Source: Adineta ricciae
Taxonomy: Eukaryota; Rotifera; Eurotatoria; Adinetida; Adinetidae
Length of the DNA stretch: 64,000 nucleotides
Direction of reading: 5' to 3'
NCBI GenBank assembly: GCA_905250025.1
Contig: CAJNOJ010000006.1
Coordinates: 62,001-126,000, forward strand
Shown: piece after piece, positions 1-12,903 of the stretch
Position numbering within the stretch: the stretch's first letter is position 1
How the letters are laid out: every line of letters begins with the position of its first letter
The notes under the pieces: generated by a model
Database searches by the model: none
What the model saw: only the letters and a program-made list of their open reading frames with translations
Told to the model about the DNA's origin: nothing
Position numbers and translations under genes: made by a program

Positions 1-571
1 CGAAAAGCCAAACGTAAACTATCACTTCGCGAAGAGATTCGGCGTGATCTAACGATCAGTCCTATTCCTGTCCCGCTCGTCGATGAATTAGTCAAAATGT
101 TACAGGAACTAGAAAATTCTCCATCTTCAGATGCTGATGTAAGTGTGGTCGATGCATTTCCGTTCCGAAAAAACCATTCGATGACTTTCTAAGGTACGTG
201 AGAAGATCGCTGCATTACCGATCGAAGTTAGCGATTCGAATCTATTAAAAAATCTTCGCGATAAACAAGAAGCAACTGATTTGTATAAACTCGTTCAAAT
301 GGCACACGGTCTACTCGATGAATACAATCTTCGCTTGGAAAGTGAATTACGTTCACGTCGTCATACCGCCAAAATATTACAAGCCTACATCCAAGCCCAG
401 GAACGACAAATCGAATATGAAGAGAAGAACTTAGAAGAACATAAAAGTAAGCTCGTGAAATTGCAAACAATTGGCGAAGAAATCGAGAAACACCGAAAAA
501 ATATGCCACAAGATGTAAATAATATTGACATGGCACCCTTACCAAGTGCAGGAGATCTGTTTGCAAGATAA
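1..571 (+). CDS. RPRD1: RPRD1-like (CREPT/p15RS) C-terminal part, 5' truncated
   Basis: This is the 3' end of a gene whose family binds the RNA polymerase II CTD through an N-terminal CID domain and helps recruit CTD phosphatase in the nucleus. Here only the region after the CID is visible. The first exon runs to 138, a GT..AG intron spans 139-193, and the last exon is 194-571. The second exon has the family's coiled-coil region (begins KIAALPIEVSD, then Glu/Lys/Gln-rich heptads). It ends with APLPSAGDLF, the diagnostic C-terminal motif of RPRD1A/B. A poly(A) signal AATAAA lies at 673-678. The N-terminal CID lies outside the window. Paralogue 1A versus 1B cannot be decided. Confidence 0.88.
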
Positions 572-965
572 TATTTTGATACCTTTGTTTCTTGTTTGTC
601 TTTTTCTGTTGTGTATCAAACGCATGTTCTAACTGTGTCATTTGTTTTATGTATATTTCGAACAAAAACCGAAATAAATGAAACTTTTCAGAATTGATCA
701 ACTGAATCTTGTTAACAGAACGGAAGATTCCTTGTCGGTGGTCGTTTTCACGCATTAGTTCTAACAATTTAATTAACTAGAGTTATTTCATACAAAAAAC
801 AGACGGGTTTAAAAATAATGCATATGTATATATAATCAAATTAATAGTTAAATAATCTTTGAAGCACACGAATATACATGGAAGAAAAAACGAGAAAAGA
901 AATCATAACAATTCGCAAAGAATTGCACTAGAAAAAGATTTTGTTCTGTTCAAATCAACGAATCT
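572..965. other. Convergent 3' intergenic region (RPRD1 / EXOC6)
   Basis: This holds the RPRD1 3' UTR with AATAAA at 673-678 and the facing EXOC6 3' end. I see no further gene in it. Confidence 0.6.
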
Positions 966-3900
966 TTAGGAATTATCATTCATTAAAGGTCGTAGTTTAT
1001 TTGCAACTGTTTCCAACATTTTGATGTTCTCTTTTTCCATTGCGGGTCGATTGAATTTCGAGAGCAACGGTCGTTTTAGCCCGTCCCGTAATCTAGAAAA
1101 TAACATGAATTAGCAGATGCATATGGTATTGTCTTTTTTTAAACTTACTTTTCGACAACTATCAAAGCTGTGCGTGGGGCCACACGGGCGAATGGTGAAT
1201 CTGGGTTACCATAATTGTCAAAGAAAACTGACCACCGTTTATCCATAATGAGATCCAACAGCTAGAAGAAATACTTTCGATATCGATTTTCGCTTTTGAG
1301 AAATCTTACTTGGCGTAAATCTTGAAAACAGAGTAACAAAGTTTCACTATCTAGATTTGCAATATTAATTTTCGATGCGAACACTACAAATCAAGGAAAT
1401 AGAATGCAAGAATCCGTATTTAACAAAAAATGATCATACCTTCGCATTGCATCAGATCCAAACTCATTTGTTCGAGTGCTCCGAATGATATAGCTTTCAC
1501 ATCTTGACTAAGAAGGATATTTGTTAGTGAGTTTGAGATATGTTTGCATGCTGATAGACATGTTGTTTGAGATAATTGGGTCTAAAAGTACGGAATATTG
1601 TCGAATGAAACAAGTTTCGAAGAACTAAATTATGTGAAAAATGGATTAAGGTATTAGCAGTACATAATCTTTTAGATATCCCATCTAGATTCAAACGAGC
1701 AAATCAGCTTTAATATTTCGGTGTTTTTTAATAGACCGATATCTATAAGTGAGAAGGAATGTGTTAACTGAACTTACTTTTCTCTAGAAAAGAAATAGAA
1801 ATTCGTTTAATAAAAAGAAAGAAGTAATGAGAAAATCGATCTTGCAAACGAAAAGACAATCTCTTACAGGCAGATGTGTAAATGCACGGAAGGTATTTTC
1901 GAGAAATTGGATTGTTGTAGTGATATAATCACTGGCAACACCAAATGCTTCTGGCATCATCCAATCGTAGGAAGCTAGAATAAAGTTTCAATTAGAAATA
2001 TGTCTAATTAGTGAATGAATTCAGTTACCGATATCTAAACACTCATCAATTTTATCGTTTAATTTATCATAGATACGATCTTCGACAAGACTGCGAATAT
2101 CTTTGAGCATCGATGCACCTTGAAGTCGAAGTCCAAGTTGTTTCGCGCCTCCACTACAATCAAATGTTGTTTATACATTTCAAAAACGAACATCACTCAC
2201 TGTACTAAAGCAACGATATAATCCTCCAGAAAAGGCATAGCATTCTCTAAATGCAAGGTATTGATGCAGATTTGCACAAGCTGAAAGTTAGATCATGGTT
2301 CGTTTTATCGAAAAGAAAATTGTTCGAAAGTTTACTTGTGAGAAATTCAGTTGTCTTCTTGATTCAGCTGCTGTTAGTTCTATGAGAGCCGTTTTCAATG
2401 TTTTTGTTAAGAGTAAATTACTAGGTTTGCGTATCATATCATCAATTTCGGTTTTACTGAAACGAAATATTCATACGTATACGAATCATTTTCCAATGTT
2501 GCATACCTAACGTTTAGACCTTTGGCAAATTTAGCACAAACAGCGACGAAATCTTTGATTTCCAAAAAGATTTTTGGTACTGATTCACTATACGGTAGTT
2601 GACGTGGGAATGGTAACTGAAAAGAAGAAACACCTTTATCGAAATGGAAATTCAAGTGTTGAGTCAACGAACTTTTTCCGTTGCTTCAATTCTCAATGGA
2701 AATTGTCTCTGTAAAAGTTGATATTTGGTTTCATCTTCAATAACCATTGGTGTATAATTATCATTGTTGAGAATTTCAGTGAATTTCTGACTCCACTGTG
2801 TTAATAACAATTGTTGATAGCTTTCACTAAACAAAACAAGAAAGAAATCAATTGATCTCTCTTCGAAATTGTGACAAACCGTAATTCCATAAGAACATCT
2901 AGAAGTGGTGTAGCAGGAAAGCCCGATTCTTTAATCGCTGCACAGAACAGGACAACGACAATTTTCATATCTAACATCAAATCTGGATTGTAGGAAGTTA
3001 ACTAAAAAGAAAACAAACTTCTGTTTATCGTAGTCAATAACACACAATCGAGCAGCGAATCTTGAAAATTATTAATTCTCCTATCATAAAATTACCCCGT
3101 CGATGGAGACTGGTTTTAAACAAAAGTCCTAGAGATATGTATTCATAGTAGCAAACTAGTTTCAAAGAAAGGAGGACAGTCAAGATGGATTATTTACCAC
3201 TGCACGTCGAAGGACAGCTAATAATTGTTGAGTTGCACGTTCACATAATTCATAGTAGAATCGCTGATCAATCAATCCTTCAGTGGTGTTCATAACATGA
3301 TCTTCGACAATGAAAAATCCTGTTACACGTTGGAGATATTTTTTGAATGCATCGAATGACTCGTGCATCTTAGGTGGAACGTCCAGAATGACAGGCGCTT
3401 GCTTTTGTTTTTCTCGTTGGTAATGCTTGGAAAATTCTTCTTTACAGTTGAGAAATAGGTTTATATGCAGACTTTTGTAAATCGGAGAGAAATCAATCAA
3501 TTCCGTGATATTCATATTGATTAAAGCTGAATCAACCGAGCCATCAGCTTGTTGCTTTTGGTCCTTTTTACGGTCTTCTTCTAATGTGTAGTAACGTCTA
3601 TCGATGTCAAGACGAACAGCAGCCTGAAACGAAATGCAATGATAGAAGATTATATCCATAAATCGAACACGCACTTGAGCGAAGGCACTCTTGCCGATTT
3701 TATCTGCATGAGTTGCAACATTTTCGAGAAAATTCTTCAACTCGTTATGCGACTCATTACGAATCTGACTTCGAAATTTGGCGATGTTGTTTTGAATTAG
3801 TTCTGACCAACGATGTTCCTTGACAAGCACGAGGTGTTTGGTCTCCAATTGTTCAAGTAATTTCAAGGCAGGATAGAGTCTATGATGAAATATTTTCTTC

Positions 3901-4558
3901 ACTTCAATAGCAAATAACTATGAAATTCTTACTTTTTTTCTTCCATGCATTCTTGCAATTTTCGATAGGTTTCGAAAACTAAAATTCGCGAATGAATTTC
4001 GAAAGAAAGAAAGCCGAACTTTAAGATAGTCATACCTGGAAATGCTTGTGATAGGACATCGATCGTTTGTTGTATGTTACTCTGTCGATGATATTCTTTG
4101 ATTAAAGCCTCAGTCTTCTTTGCTAAACTTTGTCCAGCTACTTGCATCATCTGATTGTTCTTCACCAATTCGTTCTAAACATATCGAATCTTCTATTTCG
4201 TTCAATCTCATGCTAAATTTTTGCATACTTTCATACTGGTTGTATCCTTTCGTACTTGTAATAGTTCATGAAATGCCTTAACGAAACTTTGATATTGAAA
4301 ATTACATAATTTTTCGATTTCATTATCATAATGTTTGATCCGTTCGTCAAGCTTCTTCAGGAATGTTCCAGCGTCATTACGAACGAATACCGAACTAAAA
4401 AGAAATCAGACATATAGATGGAATATTTGCCTTCATTTTGTTCACACATACCGAACACACGCAGTTGCTTGCGAACCATCGGATATTTCGAGTTGTTTTA
4501 TAATATTATCCAAATAGGTATCCGACAGTTGTCCGTCATTATACTCCCCATTCATCAT
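966..4558 (-). CDS. EXOC6: Exocyst complex component 6 (Sec15)
   Basis: This is a subunit of the octameric exocyst, which tethers secretory vesicles to the plasma membrane; Sec15 is the Rab11/Sec4-binding subunit. The gene has many exons. The N-terminal exons (about 4558-3940) carry the helical stretch with EIEKLCNFQYQSF. The exon at 3902-3180 reads LYPALKLLEQLE and HADKIGKSAFAQ, as in animal Sec15. The C terminus ends METVANKLRPLMNDNS-like, matching the family's LIETVVKQLRSLVN tail. The start is the first of two adjacent ATGs (4558, 4555). It lies 6 nt after a TTATATTTCAG acceptor at 4566-4565, so an upstream non-coding exon or a spliced leader is likely. The CAPZA gene ends 284 nt upstream on the same strand. 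An intron inside the 3902-3180 exon (about 3625-3677) has no in-frame stop. Confidence 0.88.
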
Positions 4559-4842
4559 ATCTAACTGAAATATAACCACAAAGGAAAAATCAACATTTCT
4601 ATCAAATAAGATATAGATATCTTTGCTTTTTTTCTCATTTCAATCATAAAAGAGACAGACAAAGTGATGCGTAAATTAAAAAGAAAAAAGACAGGACATT
4701 TGAATAGAAAACCGAGAGAAGCAGACGAAAAAGACGAAAGTGTTGGTGGTAAAATGAACAAAGCAGACTAATAGGACAAACTGTCACCACGATGGAATGA
4801 TTTGTTATATGTATATGTATAGAATTATGAAAATTAATTTGT

Positions 4843-6100
4843 TTAAGCATTTTTAAGTTCGGATCCGATTTTATAGGCAGTAATTTTTGTCCAGTCAATT
4901 TTTGCCTTCGTTATTGGTAATTGACGACGCAGTGCTTTGAATGTCGAATCGGACATAACTTGATAGTTTTCGTTAACCGCTTGCTGAAAATGATAGATAA
5001 TACATAAGAAGAGAAGAGAATTGTTCGAATTGTTTACTTACTTGGTAATTGTCTTCTGATTGACGGATAATTCGAATAATTTCCTTAGCAGTTGCTGCTT
5101 CGTCCTTCAAGATCGAACGGACATTCGAAATTTAAATGAAAAACTGTTAAGAGATGTCTTACTTGGATTGAAATCGTTTCGGTAATATCTTTGCTACTGA
5201 CTAATTGTACATTACCATCTTCAAAATAGTGAACCTATGAAATAATTTAAATTAAGGTTACGTAAGAATACGTCGACTCAGTTTTGAACTTACTTGCGCT
5301 TTGATAAGTCCCGTAAGTTCACATTCGTTTTGACCTTTTGCAAAAGCCAATGACCATTTTGAACGCCAGCGTCCATTCCTACATCGAATACAGACGAAAA
5401 CATTCGATCAAATGACAATCCGGTGAATTTTACCAGAAATTTTTCGGTTCGAACTTGTGGCTTTCAATAAAAGCAGCTAACGTTATTGTATCTGCATCAC
5501 TTCCACCGATGACCATGCAAGCACCATATGTATAACGTTCCTTGATATATTCCGTAAGTTCTTTTTCAAATGCAGACCGCCATGGTTCAGCTTGTTCATC
5601 AATCGAATGCGGTTGATATTCCGATGCTTCACGACGTAGATGATCAAATCTTCATTTACAATCGCTATGAACAACCGGTGATTATTAATAAAAAGTCAAG
5701 CATACTTGAAAGTTTGTCGTGTGCGAGGATCATAAAATCGTCCGTCGCCTAAATCATTAGTATCGGTAACCAGACATTCCTCTTCAGAGCCTTGCACTTT
5801 CGTAGGTATATATTGATCACGATTATATTCAGCAAATGCTCTGAAATATACAATCAGGCCGTCAACATTAGCTGTTAGATACTAATTCTATGCTTTTACT
5901 TTGAAACTGATCGTCGAACTAACGCATCGTCATTCAATAACGTTCGAACATCTAGTAAAATTAAAAAAAAAGAGTAAACATCCTTATGTCTGTAGAATAG
6001 TCGTACCGTTAAAAACTTCGTTGAATTCACCCGGTGGTGCATGAGCAATGAAACGTCGAGCAATCGTTGCCTTTTCTTCATCAGTTAAATTTTCACCCAT
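4843..6100 (-). CDS. CAPZA: F-actin-capping protein subunit alpha
   Basis: This is the alpha subunit of the CapZ heterodimer, which caps barbed ends of actin filaments. Exon 1 (6100-6007) begins [10 protein letters not shown] and contains [15 protein letters not shown], the family signature. Later exons read [20 protein letters not shown] and [11 protein letters not shown]. The last exon ends [19 protein letters not shown] plus KNA, the actin-binding C-terminal tentacle. Exons are joined by introns of about 50-60 nt. MRM3 ends only 83 nt upstream on the same strand. A TGTTTTCAG acceptor (AG at 6162-6161) lies between them, so the two may be one transcription unit. Family length is about 286 residues and the visible exons are consistent with a full-length copy. 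Confidence 0.93.
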
Positions 6101-6183
6101 GATGCGCTTCGCTCGTGTTCAACCAAAGACAAACGCAGCTAGATAGACAAATTAATATATCTGAAAACAGAACAGAACACAAA

Positions 6184-8015
6184 CTAAGTATCTTTCGATG
6201 TTATTGCATATGATTTCTGTACGATATCTTCGTAATATTTTCTCAATTCAACCAAAACAACACTCAACGCAATACCAACGTTTAAACTTTCCACATCATT
6301 CAGTAGTGGTATATAGACCATCTTTCCATCGCGTTCAATGGTTAGTTTTCTTGCTTGAAGACTAACACCTTCTGTTTCTCCGCCGACAATGACTGTTGAA
6401 TGATCAGTTGGTTTTATGTTTGCAAATGCGGACCACAAGGATTGACACTCGATAGGAATATTTTTGTACAATGGGAGAAAACGATTACTCGCCGATGAAT
6501 ACGAACGATCTTCAGTAGGTTCAGATGGTTTCATTTGTTTACGTTTTTCTAACATTTCTTCGAACATTTGTTTCGATGCTATAAGAAAAACGAATTCAAT
6601 GTCGGTTCTATTGATTATTAGTTCATCTACTTACGATTGTCATCGGCTAATACTTTATTTTCAAATGAATATATACGATCTGCAAGATAAACTTTACTAT
6701 TCTCAGGTAGATGGCCAACAATTGTTTCCCATCCAACATCATTCACAATCGGTAAACGAAAATGTGCTCCCATGCCGGAACGAATCACTTTCGGATCCCA
6801 AATATCTACGCAACCCTTGATGGCTAGTAGACGATCACAGCCAACGGCCGCACATGTCCGAATGATAGTTCCCATGTTGCCCGGATCACGAACATTATCA
6901 CAAATAACAGTTATCGGAAGAGTGATACGTTGCTGAAATGGACATGTATCTGGCTGTGGCATGGCAAATATAGCTAAATTAATACAATATTTAAGAATCG
7001 TTCTATACATAAATCCATTGTTTTTTTTTTCATACCCACCCATAATACCTTGACTCGTTTGGACATCAGACCAAGTACGAAATGCATTGGCGGAAACTTG
7101 ATAGACATTAAAGTTAAGATCTGTCGTTGAGAAATCGATTGTCTAAACAAAAGATAAGACAAGTTCATTGAGTATAATACTGTTTCATATGATCTGTACG
7201 ACTCAATATTCTTTTCTCTTCTAATGATTTATATCCATCTTATGATTGCTACAGTTAATACATGAGAATACTAATCTAGAATCGTATCAGTTGTCGATAT
7301 TTATTTACATAGGTCTTTTTTTTCTCTTCTCCTGATATTTGTCAATATAAGCAAACTACGTAGACAATGAGAATTCTTTTTCTCGGTAGAAACTTACATC
7401 GAGAATTTTTCGATCAGTGGTAAATATTGTAAGAAGGTCAGCACCAGCTTGAATTGCATCGGCAATCAGCCGTTTTCCTTCCAACAAGATGTAACCTTTC
7501 TTGTAACGTTCTTGTCGATTTTTTGCTTTGATGATACGATTACTAGAATCAAAACATCGATTGCATTCGCAATGAAACGAATCTCTTGTTTTACCTAAAT
7601 CGAATGTCGTTATCTTTCAATTGAATAATATTTTGCAATGGATTTTTCACTGTTGCTATTTCGTCGAGAAAGGCTGGATCTTTTGACATATTTTCTCGTA
7701 AGGGATCGAAACGGTTATATATTGCTTCCAAATTTTCATTGGAAAGTATCTTGGCTAAAGATATAGTCGATTTCAAATGTGTTGACAAAAAAACTTAGAC
7801 AAATCCATCCTGCCTGCTTTGTCGCCTAAGTTCTTGATTTGTGCGATGGGATTGACAGTATTCTTTCGTGGTTTGACATTGGAACCGGTTTGTTTCACTT
7901 TTCGTGAACGAATTTCCGTAGCATGACGAACGACGACCGACGACAGACTTGTCGGCGTTATCAATCGTGATCGTGTTGATAATAATAACAGACGATTATA
8001 TCGAATGAGAGACAT
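6184..8015 (-). CDS. MRM3: Mitochondrial rRNA 2'-O-methyltransferase 3 (SpoU/TrmH family)
   Basis: MRM3 (RNMTL1) methylates ribose in the A loop of the mitochondrial large-subunit rRNA. The first exon (8015-about 7800) encodes a basic, Ser/Arg-rich leader compatible with a mitochondrial presequence. The SPOUT domain has motif 1 (DNVRDPGNMGTIIRTCAAVG, about 6900), motif 2 (IVGGETEG, about 6390) and motif 3 (IPLLNDVESLNVGIALSVVL, about 6270), so the knotted SAM site looks intact. An L30e-like N-terminal substrate-binding part precedes it (about 7380-7700). Introns are short and carry the usual GT..AG. The stop (6184-6186) is followed 83 nt later by the CAPZA start. Confidence 0.9.
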
Positions 8016-8914
8016 TGTCGAACGAAACTAAACTGGTCAAAATCAAAATGAGTGCAAAGTAAATAAATAACAAAAATGTGTGATTCATCGTCAATATGAA
8101 GAACATAGTCAGGTATTGTTAATGGACGAATAGAAAAATATATGAGATGATATATGATCTTGACCGCTCTCTCCCTCTGTCGACGAATTGAATGTGAACG
8201 AAACAGAAAGCGGAGTGTTACTGTAGTAGATAGTAGAACTCGTCTTTTATCATTGAAATATCTTGAAAAATAAACTTAAAGCTAAAATAAAAGTGAGATA
8301 AATATGTTTTACAAAGTCTATTGATATTAGAAACGAACGAGAGCCGAAGAATAGAAAGACTTCTTTCCTGTGATAATAAAAATGCTCGTTCTTTGTTGTT
8401 ATTCTTCCAAACTGAGCAGAAATGACAAATCACTCGTCAATTAATCAAACTAAGATAACTGAAACCCTACGTGGAAGAATATATTGACAGAGTATAGGAT
8501 ATGATTACAACTCTTTAACAAAGGTATATCATACGGTGAATCATCGGCGTTTATTTATTTCTTGAATAATTTCGGCTACCTTAAGTGAAAGACTAAAGTT
8601 TGAGCGTGTCTGTTTTACCAAACGAATGTTTTGCTTGTACTTATGATAAAAACCTAATAGATTTCTTTATTATTTCGACACACATATATATCGCACACAC
8701 ATACACGCATTTCGATTTTGATGAAAGGAAAAAAATGTAGTTAATTTCATCTACATGCTCACAGCGATATACAAGAAAAGAAGAAAATAGGAAAAAGAAC
8801 ATCTAAGACATATACAAATCCATTTATACGTAAAGAGAAAAGAAAAGTGAACGAAACAGATGCATTAGAAAAGAAAAATTTTTGTTTCATTTTTGAAGTT
8901 AAGAATGTCGATGA
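8016..8914. other. Intergenic region between KIF20 and MRM3
   Basis: AT-rich, with poly-pyrimidine stretches and no ORF that resembles a protein. The single minus-strand ORF at 8218-8433 lacks splice or family support. The region should hold the KIF20 3' UTR and the MRM3 promoter. Confidence 0.5.
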
Positions 8915-11900
8915 TTATTGATTGGAATTGACACGACTTCGCAGTTTGTAGCGTCTTTTGGGAGTTTGTTTTCTCATAGCTAATGACGGTTTTTGTAGAA
9001 TAGTTATAGGACTAGCGGGTAGGGGTGACGATGGACCACATGCGATACCGGCCGAAGTTGTTTTCAGTTGATTGATAATACGATTGGATGCTAAAAGAGA
9101 GAGATTTTAGATCGAGATGGAAGTTTGAAAAATATATCGAACGGCTCTTACGAGGTGTATGACGAAAGAATGATTGAATACGTTGAATAGTTGATGGTTT
9201 TGGACTCATTGTAGTTGAAATCGCCGGTGAAGGTTGAACAAGTGGGTGAAGGTCAACTGGTGATGTTGTTGAATTGGTACCTGACTTGGCTGTTAGCATA
9301 GGAGAATCAGCACTATTCGAGGGTGCCAATGGTCGTTTTTTCAAAATTGAAGCGCTCTTTGTTTTAACTAATTGAAAGGAAAAATATCGATTGAAAATTT
9401 GAGGGCGTGGAAACGTCGACATTCTTACCATCTTTAGCAAGAGTAGGCGGCGTCGGTTTACGTTCATCGTCAAGCTATAAGAATAAAACCCAGTTTCAGT
9501 ATAATATCGAATAATAGAATGGCAAAGATTATATGGATGCTTACATTCGTTCTCGACGGTATTTTTCTCGTACTCGGCTTACTAGCCAAACCACTATTGC
9601 CTGCTGGTCGATCTGGTGTTCCATGTTTGGGCTTCTTGTTATCTTGTGTATCCTATATAAAATTCAAGGAATTTAGTTAAAACAGAGAAGCAAATTTGTG
9701 CCACCTCTTCATGAGCACTTCGTTTTGATCGAATCAATCTTGTTGTGGTTGTGGCGGGTACGGGTGTTGGCGCGGGTGGATGGGAGGGTAAAGGTTCGAT
9801 AACCACAATAGGTTCTTTGGTTTTTTCTTCGCGTAATTGCAGTAGTTCCATTTGTAATGTATCATACTTAGCGTGAATAACTTTTAAATCTTGTTTCAGT
9901 TGTGTTGATTCTTGTTGAATCTTTTCGTTTTGGTTTTGTTCGGAGCGAATTTTTTCGTTTAATTGTTCGATAAGTTTATCTTTTTGAAGTTTATCCAGTC
10001 TTTCTTGTTCGTATTCATGTTTCAAATGTTTGATTTTTTCGTTATGTTGAGTTTTAGCATTGAATTGCTCTTGTTCATGTTGACGATTTTGCTCAAGGAT
10101 GGTATTGTATTCAGTGTTTAGACTATCGAACTTTTGTTGCAGAGTTTTCAGACGTGAACGTAATGTGTCGTTATCTTGATTAGTTTGAGTGAACTTCTTC
10201 GACAGATCATGATATTTTTTCTCAGTTTCTTGAGATTTCACTTTCACCTGTTTCGTATTTTCTTGTTCAGAACGAATTATTTTATTCAATGAATCTATTT
10301 GTTGATTAGCCTAAGATGAAAATTTAGAAAAAACGACGAGATGTCGAGCAGGGGCAGGTGTGTGGATATTTACTGCTTGTTTCTCTGTATTTAATTGAGC
10401 AATTTGCGTACGTTGGCAAAGAATATGTTCGATAGCCTTGGTACGTTCCTCACTAGAAAACAAAAAAGACACAAAAATGAAGATTTTTAAGTATAATTGT
10501 TTGGAAACATACTGTCGTTGAACAAGAAACAAGCGTCGATTATTTGCTTGTTTTTGCAAAAGGTCCATTGCTTTCTTTGTACAATATTTCCAATAGTAAA
10601 TCTATGAAAAATGTGAGAGCGATATGGTCGAGTTTAGAAGTTCAGTATGTACTAAAATGTGCGAAATGCATTTAATACAATTAAACTTACGGATTGAACA
10701 TCAACTGGTATGCCTGCTTCGTCAAGTACCACACCTAAATGAAACCTTCCTGTAAACAAATAATTTCATTTTTCAATCAATCCTCACCATCTTGATCTTC
10801 GATATCTTCACTATCTAGGGATTGATGATGCTTCTTTTTGCCTATACCAATTGGACGTCCACCTTGACCCAGTCGTTTTGGTCCTTTGATCTTCGATTCA
10901 ACGACGACTTTTTTCTGTGGTGGTTCCACTGGTACAATGATTGTCTATAAGAGTCATTTTCATTTAATATAATTTCTCGTTCGTACGAATGAAATCAAAT
11001 CTACATACCTTTTGCGCAAGTGCACTGAATTTCAACAGATCATTCGTTTGCGAGATAAATGTAGCACATGGATTAACGTTACAACAGATTATAGTTCGAC
11101 CTCGACCAATAAAGAACGGTCGAAAGATACTTGTCAATACACTATTTCGATATGGTAGTAACATTTGCTTTCTGAAAAAGTCAACTGTGATTCATCTGCA
11201 GTTATTAATTATTGTATCTTACTTTGCAGTTTGATTTTCGTTAAGCACTCGAATACAATCTTTGAATGTCATCAAGGATGTATTGATGTTGCATGTTTCT
11301 GCTAGTTGTTTTCCAGTACCCGTCGACGGTTCATTGCCCGCCAGATCGCAAATGTCTAGATAAAAAGAAGTCGATTGAAAACGACTTCAATCAATGAAAT
11401 AATCTTACACATATGACTCATAGTTGGTTCTTCTTCGAATTCATCGAATGTAATCAATGTAATGCAAAGTACTGCATGTGAACGTGATGATGCTTCGTTT
11501 AGATCCGTTTTTGATGTTGCACGATTTGCATAACCAAATCGAATGGTGTCTTCAGCTTCTTTCAAATCAAAAACAGGTATTTGAACGAGATCTTTAATGA
11601 CTGTAGATTCGCTGTTCTGCATCAAACGCAATGGTTTGCGTTTTTTCATTGCACTTGGTTTAACCAGTAGATCGAGAACATTTTCATTGTACAACTCGAA
11701 AAATGATATCCAAACAGAATAATGCTCGTCTAAATCACAAATTCTAAAGAAATCATTCGCGAAAGTTGTTTTGTTTTACCTTCAACTGAATGGTCATCAA
11801 GAATAGATTGTTGATCTTGAATGATATTTTGCAGATGATTTCGTCGCTATATTACCAATAAAAGTAGTTCTTATGATCATATGAATAGATTACTTACACG

Positions 11901-12580
11901 ATCGTCTTTATCATCTTTGAAAATATATTTTCGATAATTAATTTCATCTTGAAGATTATTCATGTTTGTTTGAACTAAATTTTCTAGACCATCTGGTTTG
12001 AAGAGAACTTTCGTATCGATATTATAACCAACATGTAAAAAGATGCGCTGCAAACATTGAGGAATGAGACCAGGATCTTTTGGTGTGCCAAACATGGTAT
12101 GTGTTTTACCTACCAAAACAGAACATACATTACCGATCAGATACTCGTTTTCTCACTTACCACTATTCGTAAGACCAAGTGTGCACAAGAGCCAATTTGA
12201 GCCGGTAAAAATTTCATCTGTTGGTTGTTCAAGAATTTGTTCGAATAGTTCTTGTTGTGTACAATTATGATCGAAGATTCGTGTTACCTATATAATAACA
12301 ACAAATAGATTTCTTCAAAAAAGTTCTTTCGAATTTGCAATCAGACTTCATATTCATTGTAGGAGGTTTGGGCGGGTCGTATATTGTTCGTCGCGGTCGG
12401 ATAGAGTTTAACTGCAATGCGTTTTTCATCACGAATACAAAGCATATTTTGATTTTCACCACGAGTAAGTTCATCGCCAATAAATGGTCGAATACGAACG
12501 TAGACATTTACCGGTGGTTCAGCACGACGAACGTTGGTCGTCTCATTAGCATTTCCTATTGCTGTTGTGTCTGTCGACAT
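8915..12580 (-). CDS. KIF20: Kinesin-6 family motor (KIF20A/MKLP2-like)
   Basis: This is a plus-end-directed motor of the family that acts in the central spindle and cytokinesis. The motor domain starts with VNVYVRIRPF. The P-loop LTNSGKTHTMFG is split by an intron after the Gly codon's first base. NEASSRSHAVLCITL is switch I; DLAGNEPSTGTGKQL is switch II. The motor closes with TIICCNVNPCATF then FSALAQ, close to the KIF20A NVNPCAS..FSAIA motif. The long insert after the P-loop region and the RKPLRLMQN/IKDLVQIPV stretch are kinesin-6 traits. A coiled coil follows (about 10570-9830), then a basic, Pro/Ser-rich tail ending KRRYKLRSRVNSNQ. About 880 residues are expected, near the 890 of KIF20A. 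KIF23 is less likely. Confidence 0.85.
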
Positions 12581-12903
12581 CTAGATAGAGAATGAATAGT
12601 ACAGAGAAGAAAACGTGAAGTAGAAAAATTCTTCGTTTATTTGTAGAACTGTTAAAACGAAAAATGAAAATGAAATGTATACTCGTCCATCTTCGTCTGT
12701 GGTGTAAATATTCTGATATGATCTATGTTTCTTTCGTTCTCCTCTCGATTGCCGCCATTGTGTTCAGAAGAAAAATGATCAAATGGGTAAACGGCATTAG
12801 TTTGACAAAAAAAGATAACTAAGGACAAATGTGCTGTCTTAGCGCCTAACAATCAGTTTTTTTACACGCTATTAAACTGTATACAAACTTGCTACTCAAG
12901 AAT
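12581..12903. promoter_or_regulatory. Divergent promoter region, KIF20 (-) / kelch gene (+)
   Basis: A 323-nt gap separates the two start codons, so both promoters must lie here. I see no clear TATA box. Confidence 0.4.

Noticed and set aside
228-767. Long minus-strand ORF opposite RPRD1
   Set aside because: It is the antisense shadow of a well-supported RPRD1 exon and has no family features.
8218-8433. 71-residue minus-strand ORF
   Set aside because: No splice sites, no motif and low-complexity AT-rich context.
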